64,000 nucleotides of DNA from Streptomyces nymphaeiformis. Its GTDB lineage: Bacteria; Actinomycetota; Actinomycetes; Streptomycetales; Streptomycetaceae. The notes below the pieces were generated by a model. That model was not told the origin of the DNA. It did not search any database and saw nothing but the letters and a program-made list of their open reading frames with translations. Shown here in pieces: positions 33,912 through 42,690 of the stretch (within the stretch, counting starts at the first letter, position 1; each line of letters starts with the position of its first letter). A program made the translations under genes and the position numbers. Where the stretch lies: contig NZ_JACHJY010000007.1 of NCBI RefSeq assembly GCF_014203895.1, forward strand, positions 248,001 to 312,000, written 5' to 3'.

Positions 33912-35330
33912 TCATGATCGTACGCAGGGCTGTCGGCGGCGCCCGGGTGGCGCGGGCTCCGGGCGTGTCCCGCCGCGGTCCGGGCGGCCGGGGAGGGCGA
34001 GCGCGGCGGGGAGGGCGAGCGCGGCGATGGCCGCCAGGGCCGGGAGGGCGGCGCCCCGGGCCGGTACGAAGCCGCCGTCCGGGACGAGGGCGAGGAGCAG
34101 GGTCGCGGTGGCGACGCCGAGCGCGGGGCCGACGTTCATCACCGTCTGCTGGAGGCCGCCGGCGACGCCGGCGTGGGCCTCGGGGGCGCGGTGCACGACG
34201 ACGGAGGTCGCGGTGACCATGAGCGTGACGAACCCGGCGCCGATGAGCGCGGACGCACCGCCGACGGCGGCCGCGCCGGCCGTCTCGTCGAGTCGGGAGA
34301 GCAGCGTGACCCCGAGCGCGAGCAGCGCGGCCCCGGTGGTCGCGGTGCGCCGGGGCCCGAAGCGGCGCTGGAGCGACGGGCAGAGCAGCGCGCCGGGGAC
34401 CATGAGGACGGCGAGGGGGAGGAAGCGCAGCGCGCAGGCGAGGGGGTCGAGCCCCTGGACGTCCTGGAGGAAGTACGTGACCACGAAGAGCGCGCCGGAG
34501 AGGGCGGCCGAGGCCGCGAGGAGCACGGCGAGCCCCGCGACGACCGGCACGCTCCGGAGCAGCGCCGGGGGCAGCAGGGGGTCCACGACCCGCCGCTCGT
34601 GCCGCGCGAAGGCCGCCCCGGCGGCGAGGGCCGCGCCGCAGGCGAGCAGGGCGGTCCCGCCGCCTCCGGGGCGGGACGCCTGGTCGAGCCCGTGAACGAG
34701 CAGCCCGAGCGCGGCGGCGAGCAGGAGGGCGCCGAGCGGGTCGAGCCCGGCGGGGCGGGACTTCGGGCGTTCGGGCGCGTGCGCCGGGCGGTCGTCCCGC
34801 GTTGTCAGGGCCAGCAGCCCGATCGCCAGGGTCGGGGGCACTCCGAGGAGGAAGACCGCGCGCCAGCCGTACGAGGAGACCAGGGCGCCGCCGATGACGG
34901 GGCCGGTCGCGGCGGCGAGGCCGATGGCGGCGGTGCGGACGGCGATCGGGGTCGCGAGCCGCTCGGGCGGGAAGGCGGTGCGGAGCATGCCGAGGGTGGC
35001 GGGCTGGAGGAGCGCCCCGCAGACGCCCTGGAGCACGCGCAGAGCGATCACGGCGCCGATGCCGGGTGCCAGGGCGATCCCGGTGGAGGCGGCGGCGAAG
35101 CCGAGGGCGCCGACGGCGAAGACCCGGCGGTGGCCGTACCGGTCGCCGAGGCGGCCCGCGAGGACGAGGAGGCTCGCGACGGCGACGAGGTAGCCGGTGC
35201 TGGTCCACTGCACCTGGCCGACCTGGGCGTGCAGGTCGCGTTGGAGGGCGGGCTGGGCGACGGTCAGGACGGTGCCGTCGAGGGCGACGACGGCGGCGCC
35301 GACGACGCTGCAGGCGAGGGTGCGGTTCAC
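33912..35330 (-). CDS. MFS transporter, DHA2/EmrB-type drug efflux
   Basis: The 472-residue protein begins NRTLACSVVGAAVVALDGTV followed by LTVAQPAL, the motif D1 of 14-helix drug transporters, and has GRLGDRYGHRR between helices 2 and 3 (motif A) and about 14 hydrophobic segments. It should export toxic compounds by proton antiport. GTG start overlaps the TetR stop (GTGA). TetR is the likely repressor. Confidence 0.93.
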   Translation of the reverse strand: MNRTLACSVVGAAVVALDGTVLTVAQPALQRDLHAQVGQVQWTSTGYLVAVASLLVLAGRLGDRYGHRRVFAVGALGFAAASTGIALAPGIGAVIALRVLQGVCGALLQPATLGMLRTAFPPERLATPIAVRTAAIGLAAATGPVIGGALVSSYGWRAVFLLGVPPTLAIGLLALTTRDDRPAHAPERPKSRPAGLDPLGALLLAAALGLLVHGLDQASRPGGGGTALLACGAALAAGAAFARHERRVVDPLLPPALLRSVPVVAGLAVLLAASAALSGALFVVTYFLQDVQGLDPLACALRFLPLAVLMVPGALLCPSLQRRFGPRRTATTGAALLALGVTLLSRLDETAGAAAVGGASALIGAGFVTLMVTATSVVVHRAPEAHAGVAGGLQQTVMNVGPALGVATATLLLALVPDGGFVPARGAALPALAAIAALALPAALALPGRPDRGGTRPEPAPPGRRRQPCVRS

Positions 35331-35926
35331 CGGGCGGCACCCCCGAGGTGGGCGTCGAGGGCGGCGGCCAGGAGGGGGCCCGGGTCGTCGCCGCCGGTGG
35401 CGAGGCGGAGGCTGCCCCAGTGCCAGAGCTGGGCGATGCCGTGCAGGTTGGCCCAGAGGGCGCCGGCGAGGACGGCGGGGTCGGCCGCCGGGCGGACTCG
35501 GGCGACGAGTCCGACGAGGTGGGCGAAGAGCGGCAGGCTGGTCTCGCGCAGTCCGAGCCGGCCGCTCTCCAGCAGGTCGTGCCGGAACATCAGCTCGTAC
35601 ATGCCGCGCCGGGTGTCGGCGTAGTCGAGGTAGACCCGGGCGAGCACCTCGATCCGCTCGCGCGCCGGGGCCCCCTCGGGGTCCTCCTCGGCGACGCGCG
35701 CGGCGAGTTCGGCGAAGCCCTGGCGGGCGATGGCGGACAGCAGGTCCAGGTGGGTCGGGAAGTACCGCCGCGGGGCTCCGTGGGAGACGCCGGCGCGGCG
35801 GGCGATCTCGCGCAGGGAGAGGGCCTGGGCGCCTTCGGCGTTCACCAGCTCGACGCCGACCCGGACGAGCCGGACGCGCAGTCCGTCCTCGCGGGTGTCT
35901 TCGGAAGCGTTCTCGTGCAAGGGCAT
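35327..35926 (-). CDS. TetR-family regulator of the efflux operon
   Basis: The 199-residue protein has the N-terminal HTH LSLREIARRAGVSHGAPRRY with FPTHLDLLSAIA, and a helical C-terminal ligand domain with TetR_C text (YDADTRRGMYELMFRHDLLE, ALWANLHGIAQLW). An operator copy lies on its own start codon. The ATG at 35926 has no ribosome site; a promoter with TAGACA at 35957-35962 and a weak -10 would start transcription at about that ATG, so the message may be leaderless. A GTG two codons upstream is the alternative. Confidence 0.9.
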   Translation of the reverse strand: MPLHENASEDTREDGLRVRLVRVGVELVNAEGAQALSLREIARRAGVSHGAPRRYFPTHLDLLSAIARQGFAELAARVAEEDPEGAPARERIEVLARVYLDYADTRRGMYELMFRHDLLESGRLGLRETSLPLFAHLVGLVARVRPAADPAVLAGALWANLHGIAQLWHWGSLRLATGGDDPGPLLAAALDAHLGGAAR

Positions 35927-35962
35927 AGACACTGTCTATCAAGATCGAGTAGACAGTGTCTA
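35926..35962. promoter_or_regulatory. Twin TetR operators TAGACACTGTCTA / TAGACAGTGTCTA
   Basis: The copies at 35926-35938 and 35950-35962 are reverse complements of each other, each nearly palindromic, centres 24 bp apart. The first overlaps the TetR start codon. Confidence 0.8.
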
Positions 35963-35985
35963 CCCGACTTCGCGCCGCGATCCGT

Positions 35986-35991
35986 TACACT
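35986..35991 (+). promoter_or_regulatory. -10 candidate TACACT for the Mn riboswitch transcript
   Basis: TACACT fits TAnnnT and lies just before the start of the riboswitch. The -35 region would fall around 35963-35968, next to the second TetR operator; no strong -35 is visible. Confidence 0.45.
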
Positions 35992-36110
35992 GGGCGACAG
36001 CGAAGGGGAGTAGCCCTGCGAACCGGTCGTCGACACACTGGAACCCCCGGGTTCCCGGTGACCGGGTCCGCGTACGACGCGGACGGGCGAGACCTTCGGC
36101 CAGGCAACAG
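35992..36110 (+). ncRNA. yybP-ykoY riboswitch (Mn2+)
   Basis: The two conserved loop blocks of this class are present: GGGGAGTAGCC (36005-36015) near the 5' end and GGGCGAGACCTTCGGCC (36085-36101) near the 3' end. They form the Mn2+ pocket. The element precedes a TMEM165/GDT1-type Mn exporter, its usual target. A variable stem with CCCCCGGGTTCCCGGTGACCGGG lies between. About 115 nt follow before the start codon and may hold the expression platform. Confidence 0.88.
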
Positions 36111-36224
36111 CCACGTCCGCGTTCTCGTGGGCGTGGTCCGTCATGCCGGGCCGAGTGGTCCTCCCGTCGCCCACCGAGGTGTCGTGCGGAGCCGCGGGGC
36201 CCGGACCGAGCAGAGAGCCCCGGT

Positions 36225-36809
36225 ATGCACCTCGACCCCTTGGCGATCCTCACCGCCTTCGGGCTGATCTTCCTCGCCGAGCTTCCCGACAAGACGATGT
36301 TCGCGTCCCTCGCCATGGGCACGCGCATGCGTCCGCTGTACGTGTGGATCGGCACCTCCACCGCCTTCCTGGCCCACGTCGCCATCGCGGTGGGCGCCGG
36401 CAGCCTGCTCGGGCTGCTCCCGGGCTGGACGGTCAAGCTGGTCTCGGCCCTGATGTTCGGCTTCGGCGCGTTCATGCTGCTGCGCGGCGGGGGCGACGAC
36501 GACGAGGCCGACGAGGGCGGCCGGACGGTCAGCGGCTTCTGGCCCGTCTTCTCGACCGCGTTCATGGCCGTCTTCATCAGCGAGTGGGGCGACCTGACCC
36601 AGATCACCACCGCCAACCTGGCCGCCACCAACGGCACCTGGTCGACGGCGATCGGCTCCTTCGCCGCCCTGACGACGGTCTCCGCCCTCGCCCTGATCGC
36701 GGGTCGCTTCATCGCCAAGCGCGTCCCGCTCAAGACCGTGCAGCGCATCGGCGGCGTCTGCATGGCGGGCCTTGCGATCTGGTCCCTGACCGAGGTCTTC
36801 ACCGGCTGA
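36225..36809 (+). CDS. TMEM165/GDT1 (UPF0016) family Mn2+/Ca2+ exporter
   Basis: The 194-residue membrane protein has two copies of the family motif: FLAELPDKTMF (about residues 17-27, E-L-P-D in place of E-x-G-D) and FISEWGDLTQI (about 122-132). Six helices surround them, with an acidic loop GDDDEADEGG in the middle. It should pump Mn2+ out of the cell when Mn is high. The Mn riboswitch upstream and the 17-bp terminator downstream make a one-gene unit. ATG at 36225 after a GCAGAGAGCC purine run. Confidence 0.93.
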   Translation: MHLDPLAILTAFGLIFLAELPDKTMFASLAMGTRMRPLYVWIGTSTAFLAHVAIAVGAGSLLGLLPGWTVKLVSALMFGFGAFMLLRGGGDDDEADEGGRTVSGFWPVFSTAFMAVFISEWGDLTQITTANLAATNGTWSTAIGSFAALTTVSALALIAGRFIAKRVPLKTVQRIGGVCMAGLAIWSLTEVFTG

Positions 36810-36824
36810 GCGGCCACCCGCCCC

Positions 36825-36863
36825 GGCGCACGCCCCTTCCCGCTCCGGGAAGGGGCGTGCGCC
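36825..36863 (+). terminator. Strong 17-bp hairpin terminator
   Basis: GGCGCACGCCCCTTCCC (36825-36841) pairs perfectly with the complement at 36847-36863 across a GCTCC loop. It follows the exporter stop by 15 bp. Confidence 0.85.
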
Positions 36864-36883
36864 GTTCAGGGGCCGGTGGAATC

Positions 36884-37411
36884 ATGCGACGCATGTCCAC
36901 CACCTCCGAACCGGCCGACCGCCTCGCGGCGTTCGGGAACCAGCTCGTCGACGTGCACCTCTGGCTCCGCGAGGAGCTCGCCCGCCTCCGCGAGGACCTC
37001 GACTCCTTCCTCTCCGGCGGCGGCGCCCGCCCCCGCAACCTCCGCGCGCGCTGCCTCGCCTTCTGCACCGCGCTCACCCGCCACCACACCGCCGAGGACC
37101 AGGGCGTCTTCCCCGTCCTCGCCGAGACGCATCCGGCGCTGCGGCCCGTGCTCGACGAACTGGCCCGCGACCACGTGCAGGTGGAGGAGATCCTGGTCCG
37201 CCTCCAGGAACTCCTCGACACGCTCCCGGCCGAGCCGGGGACCGACCCGGACCCGGCGGAGGTACGGCGGGTGCGCGGCGAACTGGACGGTCTCGTCGCG
37301 CTGGTGCAGTCGCACTTCACGTACGAGGAGAAGAAGCTCGTCTCGGCCCTGAACGAGCTCGGCACCCCGCTGCCGGACGACTTCGCGCTCCGCGACCTGA
37401 CCGGCGGCTGA
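36884..37411 (+). CDS. Hemerythrin domain protein
   Basis: The 175-residue helical protein carries the hemerythrin metal ligands: HLWLREELAR, HHTAEDQGVFP, DHVQVEEILV and HFTYEEKKLV. It should bind a di-iron centre and oxygen or nitric oxide, or store iron. Two starts are possible: ATG 36884 (after GGTGGA) and ATG 36893. The gap to the next gene is short and there is no evident partner. Confidence 0.9.
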   Translation: MRRMSTTSEPADRLAAFGNQLVDVHLWLREELARLREDLDSFLSGGGARPRNLRARCLAFCTALTRHHTAEDQGVFPVLAETHPALRPVLDELARDHVQVEEILVRLQELLDTLPAEPGTDPDPAEVRRVRGELDGLVALVQSHFTYEEKKLVSALNELGTPLPDDFALRDLTGG

Positions 37412-37453
37412 CCATCGGCGGTGCCGGGCGGGCATCCTCGTCCGGCCTCTTGA

Positions 37454-37476
37454 TGAAGCAATGAATCACTGCTTCA
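37454..37476. promoter_or_regulatory. TetR operator candidate TGAAGCA-N9-TGCTTCA
   Basis: A perfect 7-bp inverted repeat (37454-37460 and 37470-37476) immediately before the TetR gene. An in-frame ATG at 37461 lies inside it. Confidence 0.75.
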
Positions 37477-37484
37477 CTCCTTCC

Positions 37485-38102
37485 ATGCCCTACCGACGCA
37501 CCCCCGCCGTCCAGGCCCGGCTCGACGCCCAGCGCGGCTCGGTCGTCGACGCCGCCCTCGGACTGCTCGCCGAGCAGGGGTACGCGGGCTGCACGATGGC
37601 CGCCGTCGCCGCGCGCGCCGGAATCGCCACGGGCAGCGTGTACCGCCACTTCCCGAGCAAGGCCGAACTCTCCGTCGAGCTGTTCCGGACGGTGGTGAGC
37701 CGGGAGGTCGCGGCCGTCTCCGAGGCGGCCGGGCACCCCGGGCACGGATCGGCGGCCGAGCGGGTGGTCGCCGTGATCGAGACCTTCGCCCAGCGGGCCC
37801 TGAAGTCGCCGCGCCTGGCCTACGCGCTGCTCGCCGAACCGGTCGACCCGGCCGTGGACGCGGAGCGGCTCGTGTTCCGGCGCGCGTTCCGGGACGTGTT
37901 CGCCGCGCGCGTCGAGGAGGGCGTGCGCTCGGGCGAACTGCCGCCGCAGGACGCGGTCCTGACGGCCTCGGCGCTGGTCGGGGCGGGCGCGGAGGCGCTC
38001 GTCGGGCCGCTGGCGGAGGGGTCCGTGGGGCCCGAGACCGTACCCGCACTCGTCACGTTCACCCTGAGAGCTCTGGGAGTTCCCGATGCCGCCCACGCAT
38101 GA
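37485..38102 (+). CDS. TetR-family regulator
   Basis: The 205-residue protein has the HTH CTMAAVAARAGIATGSVYRH with FPSKAELSVELF and a TetR_C-like helical domain (VIETFAQRALKSPRLAYALLAEPVD). It overlaps the acyl-CoA dehydrogenase gene by 17 bp, so it likely controls that gene together with itself. Start chosen as ATG 37485 outside the operator; ATG 37461 would add 8 residues (MNHCFTPS). Neither has a good ribosome site. Confidence 0.9.
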   Translation: MPYRRTPAVQARLDAQRGSVVDAALGLLAEQGYAGCTMAAVAARAGIATGSVYRHFPSKAELSVELFRTVVSREVAAVSEAAGHPGHGSAAERVVAVIETFAQRALKSPRLAYALLAEPVDPAVDAERLVFRRAFRDVFAARVEEGVRSGELPPQDAVLTASALVGAGAEALVGPLAEGSVGPETVPALVTFTLRALGVPDAAHA

Positions 38103-39744
38103 GGTCACCAACCAGGTACCGCCGCTGACCGGTTACGACGTCTCCGCCGATCCCGCGCTCCTGGAGGCGCTGCGCCGCGAGGGCGCGGGCTGGGCCGAGG
38201 CCGAGGTCCGCGAGCTCGGTGCGAAGGCGGGAGGCGAGGAGGCCCAGGAGTGGGGGCGGCTCGCCGAGCGCCACTCCCCCGTCCTGCACACCCACGACCG
38301 GCACGGGCACCGGATCGACGAGGTCGAGTTCCATCCGTACTGGCACGAACTGATGGACACGGCCGTCCGGTACGGGCTGCACGGTGCTCCCTGGCGCGAC
38401 GAGCGGCCGGGCGCACACGTGGCGCGCGCGGCCAAGGTGTTCGTGTGGGGGCAGGCCGACGCCGGACACCTGTGTCCCGTCTCCATGACGTACGCGGCGG
38501 TGCCCGCGCTGCGCGTCCAGCCGGAGCTCGCCGGGGTGTACGAGCCGCTGCTGACCTCCTCCTCGTACGACTTCGGGCTGCGGGTGCCGACGGAGAAGCG
38601 CGGGATCATCGCCGGGATGTCGATGACCGAGAAGCAGGGCGGCTCGGACGTCCGGGCGAACACGACCCGGGCGGTGCCGACGGGCGAGCCCGGGCAGTAC
38701 GCGCTGACCGGCCACAAGTGGTTCACCTCGGCGCCGATGTCGGACGTCTTCCTCACCCTCGCGCAGGCCCCCGGCGGCCTGTCCTGCTTCCTGGTGCCCC
38801 GGGTGCTGCCCGACGGCACCCGCAACGCGGTCCGGTTCCAGCGCCTCAAGGACAAGCTGGGCAACCGGTCCAACGCCTCCTCCGAGATCGAGTACGAGGG
38901 CGCCCTCGGCACCCTGGTCGGCGAGGAGGGGCGCGGGGTGGCGACCATCATCCGGATGGTCAACATGACGCGGCTCGACTGCGCCATCAGCTCGGCCTCC
39001 GGCATGCGGCTCGGGCTCGTGCAGGCCGTGCACCACGCCACGCACCGCGAGGCGTTCGGGGCGCGGCTCGCGGACCAGCCGCTGATGCGGAACGTGCTCG
39101 CGGACCTGGCGGTGGAGGCGGAGGCCGCGACGGTCGCGTCGCTGCGGCTCGCCGGTGCGGTGGACCGGGCGGCGCGCGGTGACGCCGAGGAGGAGCAGCT
39201 GCGCCGGCTCGGGCTCGCGGTCACCAAGTACTGGGTGTGCAAGCGGGCGCCCGCGCACGCGGCCGAGGCGCTCGAATGCCTCGGCGGCAACGGCTACGTG
39301 GAGGACTCGGGCCTGCCGAGGCTCTACCGGGAGTCGCCGCTGCCGTCGATCTGGGAGGGCTCCGGGAACGTCGCCGCGCTCGACGTGCTGCGGGCGATGG
39401 TCCGTCAGCCGGAGGCGGTGGAGGCGTACTTCGCGGAGGTCGACCGGGGCGCGGGCGCCGACCGGCGGCTCGACGCGGCGGTCGCGGGCCTCCGCAAGGA
39501 CCTCGCGGGGCTCGGCGACCCGGAGGCCGTGGCGTACGGGGCACGGCGGCTCGTCGAGCGCCTCGCCCTGGTCCTCCAGGGTTCGCTGCTCGTCCGGCAC
39601 GGCCACCCGGCGATCGCGGACGCGTTCTGCGCCTCGCGCCTGGCCGGGGACCGGGGCCTCGCCTTCGGGACGCTGCCGGCGGGTGTGGACACGGCGGCCA
39701 TCATCGCGCGGAGCGGCCCGGACGCGGTGAGCACGCCGGCCTGA
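38086..39744 (+). CDS. Acyl-CoA dehydrogenase, AidB-like
   Basis: The 552-residue flavoprotein resembles AidB: GMSMTEKQGGSDVRANTTRA, GHKWFTSAPMSDVFLTLAQA, ITMxRxD-like region MVNMTRLDCAISSASGMRLG and ECLGGNGYVEDSGLPRLYRE, then SIWEGSGN. Length matches AidB (about 540) rather than short-chain dehydrogenases. It uses FAD; AidB protects DNA from alkylation or dehydrogenates acyl substrates. The TetR gene overlaps its start. Confidence 0.93.
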   Translation: MPPTHEVTNQVPPLTGYDVSADPALLEALRREGAGWAEAEVRELGAKAGGEEAQEWGRLAERHSPVLHTHDRHGHRIDEVEFHPYWHELMDTAVRYGLHGAPWRDERPGAHVARAAKVFVWGQADAGHLCPVSMTYAAVPALRVQPELAGVYEPLLTSSSYDFGLRVPTEKRGIIAGMSMTEKQGGSDVRANTTRAVPTGEPGQYALTGHKWFTSAPMSDVFLTLAQAPGGLSCFLVPRVLPDGTRNAVRFQRLKDKLGNRSNASSEIEYEGALGTLVGEEGRGVATIIRMVNMTRLDCAISSASGMRLGLVQAVHHATHREAFGARLADQPLMRNVLADLAVEAEAATVASLRLAGAVDRAARGDAEEEQLRRLGLAVTKYWVCKRAPAHAAEALECLGGNGYVEDSGLPRLYRESPLPSIWEGSGNVAALDVLRAMVRQPEAVEAYFAEVDRGAGADRRLDAAVAGLRKDLAGLGDPEAVAYGARRLVERLALVLQGSLLVRHGHPAIADAFCASRLAGDRGLAFGTLPAGVDTAAIIARSGPDAVSTPA

Positions 39745-39856
39745 CCGATCCCACGGCGTCCCCCGGGGTTCCTTCGTGTCGGACAGGATCTGACCTACTT
39801 CACGCCTAGCGTCACTCCTGTCCGGCACCGAGGGTCACATCGACGGAGGGATCACC

Positions 39857-40390
39857 ATGCCCGAGCAGAGCGGCACCACCCCGAAGGGCTACACGACCGT
39901 CGCCCCCTGGGTCGTCACCGACGACACGGGAGCCTTCCTCGACTTCGTCGCCCAGGCGTTCGGCGGCGAGGAGCTCGCGCGGGTGGCCACCGAGGACGGC
40001 GGGATCGGGCACGGCGAGATCCGGGTCGGCGACACCGTCGTGCTGGCCTTCGACCGGCGCGCGGACTGGCCGGTCCTGCCGAGTCTGCTGCGCGTGTTCG
40101 TCGCCGACGCGGACGAGGCGTTCGACCGGGCCGCCGCGGCGGGCGCGCGCGTCGTGACCCCGTTGGCCTTCGATGCCTTCGGGCAACGCGGCGGGCGGGT
40201 CCGGGATCCCTTCGGCAACATCTGGTGGGTGACGAGCGTCGTCGAGGAGGTCTCCGAGGACGAGATGTGGCGGCGGCTCCAGGACCCCGGGTACGCCGAG
40301 ACGATGCGCGTGGCCCAGGCGACCCTCGACGCCGAGCTCAGCGGTCGCGACCACGGCCGCAGCAGCGCCCCGGTCGGCCCGACCGGCTGA
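39857..40390 (+). CDS. VOC (glyoxalase/PhnB-like) family protein
   Basis: The 177-residue protein has the VOC fold: VAPWVVTDDTGAFLDFVAQA at the start, IRVGDTVVLAFD in the middle and QRGGRVRDPFGNIWWV at the end of the domain, with RDPFGN typical of the family. The C-terminal 45 residues (EEVSEDEMWRRLQDPGYAET) are helical. Function within the superfamily cannot be told. A short ATG-SD spacing (GGAGGGATCACC) supports the start. Confidence 0.88.
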   Translation: MPEQSGTTPKGYTTVAPWVVTDDTGAFLDFVAQAFGGEELARVATEDGGIGHGEIRVGDTVVLAFDRRADWPVLPSLLRVFVADADEAFDRAAAAGARVVTPLAFDAFGQRGGRVRDPFGNIWWVTSVVEEVSEDEMWRRLQDPGYAETMRVAQATLDAELSGRDHGRSSAPVGPTG

Positions 40391-40492
40391 CCGCCCGGTC
40401 GGTGTCCGCGCCGTGTCTCTGCGCGCCCGGGGTGGGAGGCTGTTCCCGCACGGTTCCCGGAGCGGCGTCGGCCGGTACGAGAGGGAGTCCCC

Positions 40493-41782
40493 TTGGACAG
40501 CGAGGCGATCCACGAGGAACTGGACGAGCGGGCGGCCGACGCGGCCGGGCAGGTGGTGGCCTGGCGGCGTCATCTGCACCGGCATCCGGAGCTGTCCAAC
40601 CGGGAGGTGAACACGGCCCGCCTGGTGGCGGACCACCTGCGCTCCCTCGGCCTGGACGAGGTCCGTACGGGCATCGCCGGTCACGGCGTGGTGGGCGTCC
40701 TGCGCGGGTCGGCGCCGGACGGCGGGCGGGTCGTGGCGCTGCGGGCCGACATGGACGCGCTGCCGGTGAAGGACCTGTGCGGGACGGACTTCGCCTCCGA
40801 GACGGTGGACGCCGACTACCCGGGCGGCCCGTTCCCCGTGTCGCACGCCTGCGGGCACGACTGCCACACGGCGATGCTGATGGGCGCGGCGACGGTCCTC
40901 GCGGGTGTCCGCGAGCGGCTTCCCGGCACGGTCCTCTTCGTCTTCCAGCCCGCCGAGGAGGGCCCGCCGGTGACGGAGGAGGGCGGGGCGCGGGCCATGG
41001 TCGAGGCGGGTGCGTTCGCCGGCCCGGTGCCGACGATGGCCTTCGGCATGCACGTGACGCCGTATCCGAAGGGGTACGTGGGGTACAGGGTCGGCAACCA
41101 GTACGGCGCGTCCGCCCTGGTCCGCATCGTCGTCACCGGAAAGCAGGTGCACGGCTCCACGCCCTGGGAGGGCGTCGACCCGATGCCCGCGGTCGGCGCG
41201 GTGCTCACCGGGATCGGCCAGCTGTACCGGCAGGTCTCGGCCTTCGACCCGGTCACGGTGACGATCGGGCACGTCGAGGACGTGGGCCGCTTCAACATCA
41301 TCGGCCAGACGGTGACCCTGTGGGGCACGGTCCGCTGCGCCGTCGAGTCCGACATGGCCGAGGTCGAGCGCCGTCTGACGACGCTGGCCGAACACTCCGC
41401 GGCGGCGTACGGGGCGACGGCCACGGTGGAGTACCTGCAGTCCGTGCCGCCCGTGCACAACAGCGGGCCGTGGGTGGAGGCCGCGCTGCCGACCTTCCGC
41501 CGGGTGGCCGGCGGGGAGCGCGTGGTGGAGACGGGTGCCACGCTCGGCTACGACGACGTCTCCGAGTTCATCCGCCGGTTCGGCGGCCTGTACGTGATGC
41601 TCGGCGTCCAGGACGCCGCGCTCGACGCCTCGGGACGGCCGGTCCCGGCGGAGGGCGGGCGCGGCCTCGTCACCAACCACAACCCGCATTTCTACGCCGA
41701 CGACGACACCCTCGTCACCGGTGTCCGTCTCCACGCGCATGTGGCGTACGACCATCTGACGGGCGCTCTGGTCGTCCGGTAG
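40493..41782 (+). CDS. M20 family amidohydrolase
   Basis: The 429-residue enzyme shows the M20D pattern: WRRHLHRHPELSNREVNTAR, ALRADMDALPV, SHACGHDCHTAMLMGAA with a His-Cys metal pair, FVFQPAEEG and the dimerisation domain IVVTGKQVHGST. It hydrolyses N-acyl amino acids or hippurate-like amides. The start is TTG at 40493 after GAGGGAG; no ATG or GTG nearby is in frame. It ends inside the convergent LysR gene (68 bp overlap). Confidence 0.93.
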   Translation: MDSEAIHEELDERAADAAGQVVAWRRHLHRHPELSNREVNTARLVADHLRSLGLDEVRTGIAGHGVVGVLRGSAPDGGRVVALRADMDALPVKDLCGTDFASETVDADYPGGPFPVSHACGHDCHTAMLMGAATVLAGVRERLPGTVLFVFQPAEEGPPVTEEGGARAMVEAGAFAGPVPTMAFGMHVTPYPKGYVGYRVGNQYGASALVRIVVTGKQVHGSTPWEGVDPMPAVGAVLTGIGQLYRQVSAFDPVTVTIGHVEDVGRFNIIGQTVTLWGTVRCAVESDMAEVERRLTTLAEHSAAAYGATATVEYLQSVPPVHNSGPWVEAALPTFRRVAGGERVVETGATLGYDDVSEFIRRFGGLYVMLGVQDAALDASGRPVPAEGGRGLVTNHNPHFYADDDTLVTGVRLHAHVAYDHLTGALVVR

Positions 41783-42662
41783 AAAGACCTTCGACCCTCG
41801 CCACGAAGGCCCTGAGCAGCGCGGAGTCGGCGGCGGTGGGCCATACGAGGCCGTATGCGAGGGGCGGGACGCCGTGGAGCGGAACGTAGGCGATGCCGGG
41901 GCGGGGGTGGTAGCGGGCGCCGCGGGCCGCTCCCGGGGAGGCGCCCCGGCCGGCGGTCACATGGGAGAGGACCTCCTGCCAGGTGGCGGCGGCCGGCCCC
42001 CGGCCGACGGGGGCGCCGGACGGGGTGCTGCGCGGGTAGTGGTGGTCGGTCCAGTAACGGGGTACGGCTCCGCCGGGTGCGATGAGGTCGAGGCCCGCGA
42101 GGTCCTCCGGGCCGAGGGCATCGCGGCGGGCCAGCGGGTGTCCGGCGGGCAGGAGCAGGACCCGTGCGTCGGTGACGACGACGGGTCCGGTGGTGAGGTC
42201 CGGCTCGTGGACCGGGAAGGTGGCGCACTGGACGTCGAGCGTGCCCTCCTGGAGGGGGCGGACCCCGCCGTCGAGGGGCACCTCACGGACGGTGATCTCG
42301 CAGTCGGGGTACGAGGCGAGCAGGGCGTCGGCGGCGGCCGTGAGCAGTTCGCCGCCCCAGGGGGTGCCGAAGCCGACGCGCAGCCTCCCGTGGACTCCGC
42401 GCCCCGCGGCGGTGGCGCGTTCGAGGGCTGCCCTCATCTGCCGGTACGCGGGCAGCAGGTCCTCGTACAGGGCCTGGCCGACGGGGGTGAGGCGGACGCT
42501 GCGGCTGGTGCGGGCGAAGAGCGGTGTACCGAAGCGGCGCTCCAGCTTCTTGACGGTCTGGCTGATCCGGCCGGTGGAGACGCCGAGGCGTTCGGCGGTG
42601 CGCCCGAAGTGGAGTTCCTCGGCGAGCGTCAGGAACGCTTCCAGTTCGTACCGTTCGAGCAC
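41715..42662 (-). CDS. LysR-family transcriptional regulator
   Basis: The 315-residue protein begins LERYELEAFLTLAEELHFGR with the HTH TAERLGVSTGRISQTVKKLE (about 18-40) and a LysR substrate-binding domain (about 85-290; RLRVGFGTPWGGELLTAAAD, LLPAGHPLARRD). The last 25 residues overlap the M20 gene and may be extra. Start GTG 42662. It is divergent from the MFS gene and has the palindrome between. Confidence 0.9.
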   Translation of the reverse strand: MLERYELEAFLTLAEELHFGRTAERLGVSTGRISQTVKKLERRFGTPLFARTSRSVRLTPVGQALYEDLLPAYRQMRAALERATAAGRGVHGRLRVGFGTPWGGELLTAAADALLASYPDCEITVREVPLDGGVRPLQEGTLDVQCATFPVHEPDLTTGPVVVTDARVLLLPAGHPLARRDALGPEDLAGLDLIAPGGAVPRYWTDHHYPRSTPSGAPVGRGPAAATWQEVLSHVTAGRGASPGAARGARYHPRPGIAYVPLHGVPPLAYGLVWPTAADSALLRAFVARVEGLSTGRPERPSDGRTPHARGDGHR

Positions 42663-42690
42663 CGGCCCCGTCCCTTCACGTCCGCCGATC

